Assembly: GCA_016758965.1 (NCBI GenBank)
Contig: JAEPRB010000116.1
Span: 1 to 64,000, forward strand
DNA length: 64,000 nt
Source: Circinella minor
Taxonomy: Eukaryota > Mucoromycota > Mucoromycetes > Mucorales > Lichtheimiaceae
Direction of reading: 5' to 3'
The notes under the pieces were generated by a model. It was not told the DNA's origin. It made no database searches and worked only from the letters and a program-made list of their open reading frames with translations. The translations under genes were made by a program, and so were the position numbers. Positions 37,476-49,601 of this stretch are shown here, piece after piece (the stretch's first letter is position 1; the number at the start of each line of letters is the position of its first letter).

Positions 37476-37677
37476 TATTGTGTTTAACTAAGTAACTAGC
37501 TGATACTCGGATCATCCTAACGCACTTCAGCCCAGGCAATTAGATTGTAAACAGTAAAGAGAAATCGAAAAGTGTATTTTTTTATTTATCAAGCTCAGTT
37601 AGCTTTTTATGCTGCTGAGACTTGTACAACTCAAGTTTCCAACTTAAGTTCTTTAAACCAATACTACCTAGTCGATA

Positions 37678-37753
37678 ACATGTTTGCCAAAAACCACCCA
37701 GATTATCTTTCAAGTACAAGAATAACGGATGAGGATTTTGAAGATCCATAAAT
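37678..37753 (+). pseudogene. Relic C of the F-box multicopy family (extreme C-terminus)
   Basis: The plus strand encodes FAKNHPDYLSSTRITDEDFEDP then TAA, matching the end of copy A (FAKNHPSYLSSARIMDDDFED). It begins exactly where relic D at 24.7 kb stops matching (after CELF). Nothing upstream resembles the rest of the gene. Confidence 0.65.
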
Positions 37754-37985
37754 TTTATCATCAGGAAAGGCTATATATGTAATGAATGTCATGATTTTTA
37801 TTTTATATTACCCTCACTTGTGTGTATCTACCAAAATCCTGCTATACAATTATGTAAACTCTTTTTTGCATATTATTCTTATCATAACTCCTCTCCCCTC
37901 ATTCATATATATATACACCAATACAAACATTCTGTATAACAAATATACCTTTTCTTGTATACTGTATCCTTTATTCTCATCATAA

Positions 37986-38093
37986 AGGCAACCCCAGCAG
38001 TGGAGGTATAATCGTTTCTATTCTAGAATCAAAATATATTGTGGGTACTATTTTACAAAAAATGTATTTTACCACCGCTGCTGGGGTTGACCT
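37986..38093. mobile_element. 108-bp hairpin element
   Basis: Inverted arms 37986-38012 and 38066-38093 share AGG(T)CAACCCCAGCAG(T/C)GG and can form a 27-bp stem around a 53-base loop. This fits a tiny MITE or other stem-loop repeat. A target duplication is not obvious. Confidence 0.55.
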
Positions 38094-38235
38094 AAGTTTC
38101 TGAATAATATGTATAGCCATCTCTGTATATGTATTGCTGGTTTTTATTCTTATAACTTTTTTTGTCTTTTTATATTTTCATTGCAGAAAATAAAATAACT
38201 AATGAATCATTAATGCTATATTATATAAAACTTGA

Positions 38236-38318
38236 ATCATTAAAATTGGTGTACTTTGCCACTTTCTTTTTTGTAAGACTGCGCGAACTATCCTATAGAA
38301 AGTGTTGTGTAGCGCTGA
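38236..38318. repeat. Dispersed repeat, copy 2
   Basis: Related to 22254-22350 in the same orientation (TTTGTAAGACTGCGCGAACTA; GAAAGTGTTGTGTAGC). It lies 150 bp beyond the hairpin element. Confidence 0.6.
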
Positions 38319-41300
38319 GTCGGACATGCTTGCGATAATAATAAAAGAACACGGCAATAATGGTGATGATATTGGATAATGATAAATAAAAAGAATCGTT
38401 AGTGTTGACCACAAGGTTGAAAAATCACAAATAAAACAGTAAACGGTGGTGATGATGGTGACGTTGGATGAAATATATAAAGAGAGTTGATGATAATATG
38501 GGACGATCACAAGTAAAAAGAACGAGAGTGTCGATTGTGATGTTGAAAGATAACAAATTAATAAAATAACGAGACCGTGATACTGAAGCTGACATTGAAG
38601 AATGCTAGAGAACTTGTGATATTGAAGAATACGTACTTTTCAATAACAGGGCTATTACACGCGTTGGGGAGTTTTTTTTGTTTGCTTTTGAATCATGTGA
38701 AGATAGAGAGGGTGGTAAGCTTTCCTATATACATCTCTTTACATAAAAGAAAATCAACTCCTGAAAAAAAAATCATAACTTTCTATTTGTGTGTCTGATG
38801 ATACTTGTCTAGTTGTGAGAACTCGTTGGTCACTACCACTGATAATCTTTTGATGCTTGATACCTGACAAAGGTCACTTAATTCGTCAAAATTGGCGGGC
38901 AATAGTTCGCTTTTGCTGGTGCTAAATCTGAACATTATAGAATTGTGACACCAATGAAAGAAATAAGTCCTGCTAAATCTTATGGGTATGCAATCGTATT
39001 GAAGTTTTTTTGGTTTTGGTCATATATTATGTATGGCTTTTGGGTAAAGACAACAATGACAGAAATTGATCAATAAATAGCTCTTCAGACGCTTTATTAT
39101 AAAGCTATGTAACTTGGGCACTCTAAGTGAATTTATATATTTGTTTCTGTTCTTGTATAAACTCAGTATTAAAACATCATACCACTTGAATTAAAAAAAG
39201 AAAGATGGTAACTTGTGGCCTTTCATATGCTAAGAATTCGCTAGCTTTTGTTTATCTCAATCTCAAAGATATTTTTACTCTTTCATTATAATATAAAAAT
39301 CACTGAAAGCGCTTTTATATCATATATATTAATTATTTCATCGTCGTCTTAATCATTTTCACTGTCATCACTGTTATCTTTACCTATCGCTAAATAGACA
39401 AACTACATGATCTGATTGGCTCTCGTAATGACACCATTATATTATAACAAAGATACTTTCTTGTCATAGCAAGGACAATTTTCTGTAATAACCAAAGCAA
39501 AAACACATTCTTGTCTCTGCTACGAAGTTTAAATATCCCACAATTTTTAAAATAAAGCTTTCCTTCAGTTCTATGTTTACTTACAAATCTCTCCAGTCTT
39601 TTAACAATTTAATAATTGACCTCATTATAGTTTTCATTGAGCAGAAAGTTTGATAAACTCATTTTGAGATATCTTTTTTCGTGGCTTCTTCAGAAGTAAT
39701 ATTCCTAAATATAAAAGCTCACAAATTTATATTCTTTTTCACATAGTTTTATTACACAAATACAACTAGACATTACTTGCTTATTTCATATCTTTTTTAC
39801 GGAGTATTTTCATCGAACTTCTCAATATAAAACTGTTATATTATAATAATACCAAATTACACAAAAGGCAAAGTCTGAAATAATAACCAGCTTATGGAAG
39901 TAAATAGAAACATCAATTATAAAAGAAAATTGATAAAGTACCTCACTATTTGGCGGCTCTAATTTTAAGCCGATTGTTTTCCGTTGAATAATAAATATAT
40001 CAATAATTCGGCCATCGCTACTTAGTAGCGCCCACATGTACTATAATTCGGTAAAATTACCTTATACGGATTTTCGCTATGTATAATTATATACATTAAT
40101 ATATCTGAATGTTTAAGCAGAGCTAAGAACTGTTTTCTTTTTTTTTTTTTTTTTTGCTGTTCTACAGCACAGGATGGGAGAACTTGAAAAAAAAATATTT
40201 GCAACCAGCTCATTACTACCGGCAAATCTTACTTATACAAAGGAGTCGGCTTACGTAAAGAGAGAAAAAAAAAAAAAAGAAAGAAAAAAAAAATCGCAAC
40301 GAGATGTTATCTCAATATTCTTTTTTGAGATAATTTTAGGTGCTTATCCTGAAAATCCCTGACTGGAATATCAATGTCTTATAAATATACTCTCCTCTGT
40401 ATAGGTCTGGTTAGCTCTTAAAAAAAAAATCCGATTGAGAGTTGTTAACCCCATGGAATCACAAGAACAGTCAGCTTAAAATTAGATTATGTATTGCTTT
40501 TGCTGAATGCGACAATATCACTTCTACAAAAGATTTACTTGATACTTTTCTATACGCTGGCACAACCTGTCGATGACGCGTTATTACTCGACGATACCTA
40601 GAAACCCCATTAAAAAGACGTCTTAATCAAAGGTCAACTGATCAACATACAAGTTGAGTTGAGTAGGGTAGCATGCCACAAAACTCTAACTTTGGATTCG
40701 GGGCGTCAAAAAAATTTAAAAGTCAAAATGAAATGGTGATTGAACAGTCGCTTTTTTTTTTTTACAAAAATATTCGCAATACTTATGAAATATTTTTTTT
40801 TCATCAATTAATACCAAACTACTTATCATAATTTTTGCTGAAGACTGACGGTAGTTTAAGTTAGGGATGTGAGAAGTTGCTAAAAAAAATTTTAACATTG
40901 CTGTGATTGGTTTAAAGCTGGAAATTATTAATGAATTGGGTTTCTTGTAAACAAAAAAAAAATTCAACTCGGAAAAAAAAATGACATAGTTTTTTTAGCT
41001 TAACTACTATATTATACTTTCGATTGCTAAGTTGCTCTATGTAGAGTTGGTTTTATTGGTGCTTCGTTTGTTGAGTGGATTTCTAACGAGCGGCTTAGTT
41101 ACAAAATGCTGACTTGCAGAAACCTTATTTAGCTTAGATAATAATATCTAAAGGCTTAATTCATTATTGATGGACACACTTTTAATATAGCAGTTCATCA
41201 TGGAAAAAAAAACTCCATTGGTTTGTTCAATAACTCAAGTAAAAGTTCTGATGAAAATGGGCCTTTTGTGAATAACTTGTTTAATCACAAGAAAGGAATA

Positions 41301-42587
41301 AAACTTTTAACTACTTCACGTAAGTACCTGTTTTTTTCTTTCCAAGTGAGGAGAAGAAATCACTAAAAAAGTAAAATAAAAAGCGCGCTGAGTCTTCAGT
41401 GGTTGCCGACACGTGGTGTCGTTATATTTTGCAATTGGACTTAATTGCTCAGCTATCTGGCTTAAAGGTACCCAGGAACAAGTGTACCCATGTGGTGCCA
41501 TCTTACTGTGTACCAAGTCCAAACCTTGAATATACATTTAGATAAACAACTAGAATCTCATTCGACCATGCTGCCCACTTTATTATACATAACATTTCGT
41601 AAAAGGAGAAGGTTACAACCTTTTTGAGTACTACAGCGTACTTATCCGAGAAATAAGATGCTTTATTACATCATGTTACATATTAAGTTCCCATAACTGC
41701 ATCTTCTTTCGGCCAAAGCTTACTATATAATATGATTCTTGATTTTCTTTATCTTTTTTTTTCATGAGCTTCACCTACAAATATGGCTTGACTTACAAAA
41801 AAAACGTCAATTCCACCCAACCAAATTAAAGAAAGAAAAAAAAACTTAAAGAAAAAAAAAGAGACCTTTAATTAGATGGTTGTTTTTATTTACAATAATA
41901 AAAAAGGAACTGTTATCTAAAGAAAAAAGTTAAAATATAAAAAGTTTTTTTTTTGAAAGTTATTCATTTAATATCCTAGTCATATCTTTTATTTCATGAA
42001 GGAACTCGTTGGTTTTCCCCCGGGATTAATTGCTTTATTATTTATCCCTGTCCATATGAAGTTAAGTACGGGTTCCCACACACATATTAGCAAGTGCCTG
42101 AAAATCAATTTGATCGAAAAATATCTTCCCAGTTTATTATTATATTATCCCGAATAAAAAAAAAAGAATTTCGAAAAAAACAATCTAGGCAAATAAACTA
42201 AAAATAAAGAAAAAATAATCATCGTTGCGTGGGAAAGGACAAAGAAAAAAAAAAACTTTTTTTTTGTCCTTCATTAAATCACCCAAAAAAGAAAAAAAGA
42301 AACCAAACATTAGAAAACCAAAAATGATTTTTTTTTTTTGTGGAGAAAAAAACTAGTGATTTTTTCTACTTTATTTTATAATAAACAAACTAAAAATAAC
42401 AATTAAAAGACATAAAAAAAGATCTCAATACAGTAATATAGAGAGAGTAAAGAGACTTTTTAATAAAAAATGGTGTACAAAGAAAAAAAATGAAGGAGGA
42501 GATTTGTAAATTGTTTTATATGAGAGAGAGTGCGGTTGAGGGGGATATATGAGTTAAGAGTTTTTTTTTAATAATAAGTAATATTAT
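38319..42587. other. Long non-coding stretch
   Basis: About 4.3 kb without an intact gene. Short ORFs have no partner or motif. A minus-strand stop-free segment near 41316-41537 (HSKMAPHGYTCSWVPLSQIA) has protein-like composition but no known family. From about 41750 the DNA becomes rich in A-runs, and the last few hundred bases are the likely 3' region of the proton pump gene. Confidence 0.5.
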
Positions 42588-45500
42588 TTATGCTTTGCTG
42601 CTAGAGCCACCCAAGATTTGAGCGGATTGGTTAGCTTGAGCAGAAGAGAAACGACGCATTTCCTTCTTATCCATGCTCAACTTCTTACCAAACAACTTCT
42701 TGCCAAAGTTACGGGGTTGTTCCATAGACTTCAAAGACTTGGTGCGGTTAGCGTAGTAGCGAGCAGATGAAGCGCCAGACATGGCTGAAGCACGACGGGA
42801 TTGACCACCTTCCATGGGAACCTTGGATTCCATCAAAGTGTTCTTGGGAGTGAAAACGTATTGCATACCGAACTTGAGGAAATCCATAGGCAAGAACCAG
42901 ATGATGTTCCAGATCCAGACAATACCAGCCCAGTCCCAACCAATACCACGCATGTAGGTGAAGCCCCAGTCAGCGTAGACAGCAATGAAGGTAGCAACCA
43001 ATTGAGCAATAACGAAAGCACACATCAAGTAGACAGATGGGCGTTCCATGAAGAACCAGCTGCGGGAACGGGTAATGAAAATCAAAGCTTGAGACATAAT
43101 AGAGACTTGCAAGTAGATGATAGAGTGGTAAATGTGGTCATTGACCCAGTCATCACCAGAACCAGAGGTGTCAGCACGGGGCAATTCAACACCAAACTTG
43201 TCTTGGAAGAAAGTGGTTTGGAACATAACGGCAGCGAAACCCAAAGTAGAAGCAGCTTGGTACAAACCGTAGATGACAGCATAAGAGAAAATTTCCTTCA
43301 AGTTCCATTGATCGGGGTAAGGGGAAGGCTTGACACGATCAGTAGAGATAGTCATAATGGTACCATCGTTCAAGACAGCGATGATAAGAACAGGGAATGG
43401 AGGGAAATCGTGTTCGAAAGCGAAACAGAGAATAGCGAAACCGACAACAACACGAATGGTGATGGAACAAGCATAGATAGCATAGTTACGCATACGTTGG
43501 AAAATTTGACGGGAACCAATGATGGCTTCGACAATAACGGAAAGACCGGGTTCAGTCAAGACAATATCGGCAGCGGAACGGGCAGCATCAGAGGCATCAG
43601 CGACAGCAATACCAACGTTAGCCTTAGAAAGAGCAGGAGCATCGTTGACACCATCACCAGTCATGGCAGTCATGTGACCCATAGCTTGAAGACGTTCGAC
43701 AATTTCGTACTTATGTTCGGGGTAGACACCAGCAAAACCATCGGCTTGCAAGACCATATCGTCGATGCTGGTATAACCCGAGCCAGCGGGAGGGCCATCC
43801 TTCAAGGTCTTAGACAAGAACATGTTATCACCCATACCAAGACGACGACCAGTTTCCTTACCAATGGCAAGTTGATCACCAGTAATCATCTTAACTTGGA
43901 CACCCAAAGCAATGGAACGGTCAATAGTTTCCTTGGTATCGGAACGTGGAGGATCGTAGATGGGCAAAAGACCAACAAGACGCATACCCTTGCCTTCACC
44001 TTCAACTTCACCAGAGGGAACTTCATCAACAGCAACAGCCAAGGCACGGAGACCACGGCGGGCAAATTCATCGACATCATCGTTCAAGGCTTGGATTTGA
44101 GCTTCATCCTTGTTACGGGTGCAAAGATCCAAAATAGTGTGGGACATACCCTTGGTGACACGCAAGACGGCACCATCTTCGAGACGCTTGTAGGTAATTT
44201 CGGTACGCTTGTTGACAGGGTTGAAAGGCTTGAATTCAAGTTCTTCAATACCTTCACGAGCCAACTTGGGATCGGGCAAAGAGTTGACGATACAGAAATC
44301 AATAGCGTCTTGGTTTTCAGTACGACAAGCAAAAGCAGACAATTGAATGATTTCATCACCGTTGTATTCAGCATAGGTCTTAATGGTAGGCTTGTCAACG
44401 ATCAACTTGTTCAAGGTAAGAGTACCAGTCTTGTCAGAGCAGAGAATGGTAACAGCAGCCATTTCTTCAATAGCAGTGATACGAGTGACAATAGCCTTGT
44501 GGGTAGCCAATTGCTTGGCACCAATAGCAAGGGTGACAGACAAGACAGTAGGCCTAAACAAAATTTGAGAGAAAAAAATGTATGAGTATTTTTAGAATTC
44601 TACTTTTCCTAATTGCATGTTTGTTTACATATGGAGAACAATCAATTGTTGGTTAACTTACATGGCAATGGGAATACCACCAATAAGCAAGACCAAAAGG
44701 TTATCAATACCACGACGGTAGTTGTAACGGAAGGCAGCATACATGACAAGAATTTCAATAACAACGAAGATACCGATAGAGATCAAACAGAAGTTACCAA
44801 TCTTGGCCAAAATGGTTTGCAAATGGCCAACATCATCACCAGCATCACCTACAAGCTTAGCAGCACGACCGAAGAAAGTGTTGGTGCCAGTACCAATAAC
44901 GATAGCTTCAGCTTCACCTTGCTTGACAGTAGAACCAGAGAAAATTTCATCACCAGCTTCCTTACCAACAGGCAAAGATTCACCAGTCAAAGCAGCTTGA
45001 TCGATAGAAACTTGGCCATGAGCCTAGAAAAATCAAAGAAAAAAATTTCATCAATATAATTAATTAAAGGTGCGAAATTTTTTTTAAGAAAAATGGAAGT
45101 TTTTTTTTTTGGGAAGGAGAAACAAGCGGGGAAAAAAAGTTTTGAATAAACTTACAGAAAGCAAACGACCATCAGCAGGGATAACGTCACCAAGTTTGAT
45201 ACTGATAACATCACCAGGAACAAGTTCGGCGGCTTCCATAGTCTTCCAATCACCATCACGCTTAACCTTACATTCGGGAGCAAGAGCTTCCATAAGAGCC
45301 TTGACAGCGTTACCGGCTTGACGTTCTTCGTAGAAACCAATCAAAGAGTTAGCAAAAAGTAAGAGAACAATACCAATGAAATCAGGATAATCTGGTGGCT
45401 TTCCGTCACCGTTAGCTAAGGCAATGGAGACAATAGCGGCAGCTTCCATAACCCAGGACAAGGGGTTCCACATGAATCCCAAAAATTGCAAAAAGGCATT

Positions 45501-45901
45501 GGTTTCCTTTTGTTCAAGTTTGTTGTAACCGAACTTTTCGACACGTTGAGCGGCTTCGTCCGAAGTAAGACCATTGGGTTGTGTTCTATATTTTCGATAA
45601 GAAAAAAATTTAGAATCAGATCAATTTTTTTTTCTTTTTATTCAAAAAAAAAAACACAAATATTTCGACTTCGTATATGTTTTTTTTCGTTTTTTTTTTT
45701 TTTGAAAAAAACAAAAGTTGTTGTTAAGAGAAATACATACTGTAAAAGTTGCAAAACATCTTCGGGTTCCATGGTAGACAAGTCATATTTGTCTTTGTCG
45801 TAAAGTTCTTCGACGGTGAGGGTTTTAACGTTGCCAGCGCTATGGTCAACCTTTACAGGTTCCTCAGCAACGACCTCGACGGTTTCCGTTTTCTCGTTCA
45901 T
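42588..45901 (-). CDS. PMA1: Plasma-membrane H+-transporting P-type ATPase (P3A)
   Basis: Four exons on the minus strand: 45901-45741, 45585-45156, 45023-44662 and 44553-42588, total 2919 nt (972 aa), somewhat longer than yeast Pma1 (918 aa). Donors are GTATGT or GTAAGT. It pumps protons out of the cell with ATP and energises nutrient uptake. Motifs: [25 protein letters not shown] at 210-213 (actuator), IGGIPIAMP across intron 3 (membrane helix 4), CSDKTGT with phosphorylated Asp358, [20 protein letters not shown], and [15 protein letters not shown] (hinge). Ten membrane helices are expected. The C-terminal tail is basic with Ser ([20 protein letters not shown]), the place of the autoinhibitory domain in fungal pumps. 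Codon choice is strongly biased to C/G-ending codons (GCC, AAG, ATC), unlike the neighbouring genes, which suggests very high expression. Confidence 0.95.
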
Positions 45902-46110
45902 GGTCGAGGTAAAAGGGGGAAAGAAAAAAAAGAGGGAAGAGAAAAAGGGAGAGGAGAGTTCTAACGGGAAAAAAGAGGTGAAAAAATAAAAAGAGGTGAA
46001 GAGAAGTTTATATATAAAGGGAAAAAAATGGGAAAAAGTATAGAGAGTGGATCGGGTGAGGGGAAGTTCAAAAAAAAAAATAAGAAAAAAAAAATGGCGA
46101 TAAGACCTGG
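45902..46110 (-). promoter_or_regulatory. Pyrimidine-rich leader of the proton pump gene
   Basis: On the minus strand the roughly 200 bases before the ATG are almost all C and T (purines on the plus strand), with CTCTCC and CCTCTTTTT blocks. CT-rich tracts right upstream of the start are typical of highly expressed fungal genes. No TATA box is clear. Confidence 0.5.
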
Positions 46111-49100
46111 GGGACCGTATTTTTATAAGCTTTTTAGTGGTATATGATTTAACAAACCCAAACAAGGTGTCAGTTTTTTTAGTTTCTCTTTTTTTTTACA
46201 AACCACTCATAAGCTTTACAATACAGAAAAAAAAAAGCGCGCTGGTCCGGTTATTCTAATAATCACTCATTTACTACTAATGTTTCTCTTTCATCTCCCC
46301 CCTCTTTTTTTTTTTTTTTTACTCCAGACTCACTTGCCATCAACAGGAAAGCGGGCACGTTGAGACATAACCTGTATCACAGTACCTACGTCAAGCCTTT
46401 AACCATATCTGATCTAATGCCTATATTTGTATAATTATCGTCCACGGCGATCAGTTCTGTTTCAGGGCAAAAAAATCCTATCCTCGCCTTTAATTTGTTA
46501 GTCGGGACCAAATACTTTTTTTTTTCAAAGCTCCGTTTTGTTTCTTATTTCCTTCTCCCCAACTTGCTATTTGCCAATCGGTAGAGCACAACTCAATCGT
46601 CACTCGTTCAATATTTGCTACATGGTGTGAAACCTGAAGGACAAAAGTTTTCGTCGGGTTACTTTTTTCCCGTCTTACCAAATAAGTGAACCCCGCTCTT
46701 TGCTACGCTTACAAAAAAAATGTTCCTTTCCCCGCTCTCCATTTCATCCCGCTTTTTAGCTTGGAAAAAGAGAAAAAAAAAAAGAATTATAGACGTATCA
46801 TTTTTTTTTATTTCAGAAGGCGGGAATGCTTATACAATTGTTTTTACTATTCTATTGTAATATAATTATGTGATGCATTAAGAAACGTTTTAAAGCAAGG
46901 GGTTAAGATTCAGTTTATGGAATAAAGTAATATTAGTAGTTTGAACAAGGGGTTGATGTGTATTACCAAGTTTTTTTTTAATAATGCAATATAATAAAAA
47001 ATGTAATTGTGTGTGAAATTCTCTACTCCTGGAATTCGCTAAGACCACTTCCCCAAGAAAGCAACAATATAATCATATTCATTTGATCATAAAAATTATT
47101 TGGTCTTTGACTCCCAATTAAGAATAGTTCTTTTTATATGTAATGTGTTATTTTATGTGCAGGTTTTATGTATTGCCCAAGTAAGGTTGCTTGTGCGTGT
47201 GTGCAGATAAAATATACAAACGATATCTAAAAGCATGTGGCATTTTTTTTTTGTTTACTCATACTTTCATGATCCAATAGATCAAGCTTTTTTTTTTTCA
47301 ATCATTTCCATCATCGTTTTTTTCTCTTTTGTTCTTCTCCGAAATAATAATAAAAAATGTCTCATTGTTTGAGTCTTTTATTTCAATTTTTAGCTATTAC
47401 GCACCTGAAAAAGTTTTTCCTTTTTTTGCGTATTCCGAAATTTTTTCTTGCGTAAGCCGACGTATCCGATAGAATGATGTGATGTGTGTTATATTCTGAG
47501 AAATTACATTGTTACACCGTTGTTACAGATTAGTTAACTTACAGCTGCTTTTTCTTTTTTTTTGTGAGATGGGTGAACAAATATAGCCTATCTTCCGAAA
47601 GGAAATAAAAATGCCATGTGGATAATTGTAATGCATGCATTATTTATTTTAGGATTCCCTTTCTCTTTAAAAGATATGTAATGCAAATGCAAATTCCCTC
47701 TTTTACATACTTTTGTAGTAAAGATAAAATAAATAAAATCACGTTGAATGTGTTGAAAGCGATATAATATATCATTCTTTTATGAACCGTGCATAGTCCC
47801 AATGGATTCATGAGAAAATTCTTTTAAAATGAAAATAAATTGGGGGACGTATATATATAATCTTATATTGCCAATGAAGGAAAAGATCCGTGATAAAGTA
47901 ATAAAGATAAGAAAAAAAAGCTTACCCATTTAAAAAAAGATAAGAAAAAAAAATAAACGTGATTTTTTTTATTTATACATATACTTTTCTCTTTTCTCTC
48001 TACGTTTTAATTTTTTCGTTATCATTTCAATGATAATTTAGATCTTGAATAAATAATCTATCGTTTATATATTTTTTTTTACCGAAATCTTGATCTCTGT
48101 TATCTTTAAGGAGCTTGTCAACTTTTAAAAAAAACAAAAGATAATCTAAATAGTTAGATATATATATACGAGAGGGGTTGAGAGAAATGATGAAAAAAAA
48201 AACAAAGAGGGACAAGAAGAATGAGACTAAAGTGTAAATACAATTAACAGTGATAATGATAAGGTTTAAAACAGATATATTATAATACAAAAGGGATCTA
48301 CAAGCACAGACATAACTAAAGAGAAAGTGCTACACCCCGCTTTATTCTTGGCAGTAGTACAATAATCGTTTATATCCTCTCTTTCCACACTCTAATGACA
48401 TTTTCTCATATTAGAGTATGAAAAAAACAGCAACAACAATCCCCTTGATGTATTCCCCCCCAAAACCATAAAAAGTTGTTGCCCCACATTAACAAAATAG
48501 TATGAGATCGAATTTTTCTTTAATTTCTGTGATCTTCATTCAAAAACAAAAAAATAAATTTATTTCATTTCATATGCAAAATTTATTACCACATGAAATA
48601 TATTAAACAAATAATTATTTAATCAAATATATACATATACGTATAGACTTTTCTTATTATCATCATATTATCATAATATAAACTTACTTTTTTTTTTTTC
48701 AAAACCAAGAACCAGGGATTATTATATGAAATAAGTTAAAAAGAAAAATGGTATGATTCTTTGGTACTCTTTTTTTGACAGTATGTAACTTCCAGGTTTT
48801 TTTTTAATTGACTAGATTTTCTGCTTTCTTAGTCAAAATCCCTTTTTTTTTTCTTTCAAAACAATTCAACGTCAATTATTCATCACAGGGTCCAAAATGT
48901 GAAACAGGTACATACATCATGTTTTCCAAAATGATAATCTAGTTGAAACCTGTGTTGCTTATTTTGAAAATGAAAAAAAAAACAGATGGCTTGGCAACAA
49001 AAAAAAAATTTTAACTTCAAAAATTAACGTGAAACCGTCCGAGAAAGCTCATTTACAGAAAAAATAAGTCAGCATTATGATCGAAATATTCGACAGAACA

Positions 49101-49601
49101 AATAAAAAGAATAATCTATTGGGCTTATTTCATTTTTAAACAAATTGATATTGGAAAAATGAGTATTTTTCCATGAAAGAAAACAAAAATAATGTGGTTA
49201 ATTAAATGTTTACGAAAATGGATAATTTTATATATTTTCTTGTAGAGCTTTTTGACAGGACTTTTTTTTGGTTTCCATATTAAAATATAGCATTAATTAT
49301 ATTAGTTGCTCCCCCATTTTTTTTGGGGAGATCACGAGACCTAGTACAAATAAATGTCAATTCTTTAGTGTGAGAGACAAAGTGATAGAGCTAGCCTGTC
49401 GGCTCCCTTTCCGATTCCCCATAGATGACAGAAAATAACCAAGGAATGAGTGTACAAAGTTAAAAAAAAATTGTTTTGGTAAATTGTGAATTTTATATAT
49501 TCCCATGGAAGTACTGTTTTTTGATTTTGTTATTAGTGCATACACTTTTGTTATATCTGTGTAAATTATCAATTAAGAAAAAGAAAAGGAGTAGTTTCTA
49601 T
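46111..49601. other. Upstream non-coding region of the proton pump gene
   Basis: About 3.5 kb with no supportable gene. It is AT-rich with poly-T runs and scattered simple repeats. Short ORFs lack motifs. Confidence 0.5.

Noticed and set aside
42801..44585. 594-codon ORF on the plus strand opposite the proton pump
   Set aside because: It is the antisense of the pump exon 4. C/G-ending codons on the coding strand remove stops from the reverse frame. The protein is Asn/Thr/Ser-rich with no motif.
46560..46630. Possible tRNA-like segment (GGTAGAGCACAACTCAATCGTC)
   Set aside because: The A-box-like piece has no matching B box (the later GTTCAATAT does not fit) and no acceptor stem can be paired.
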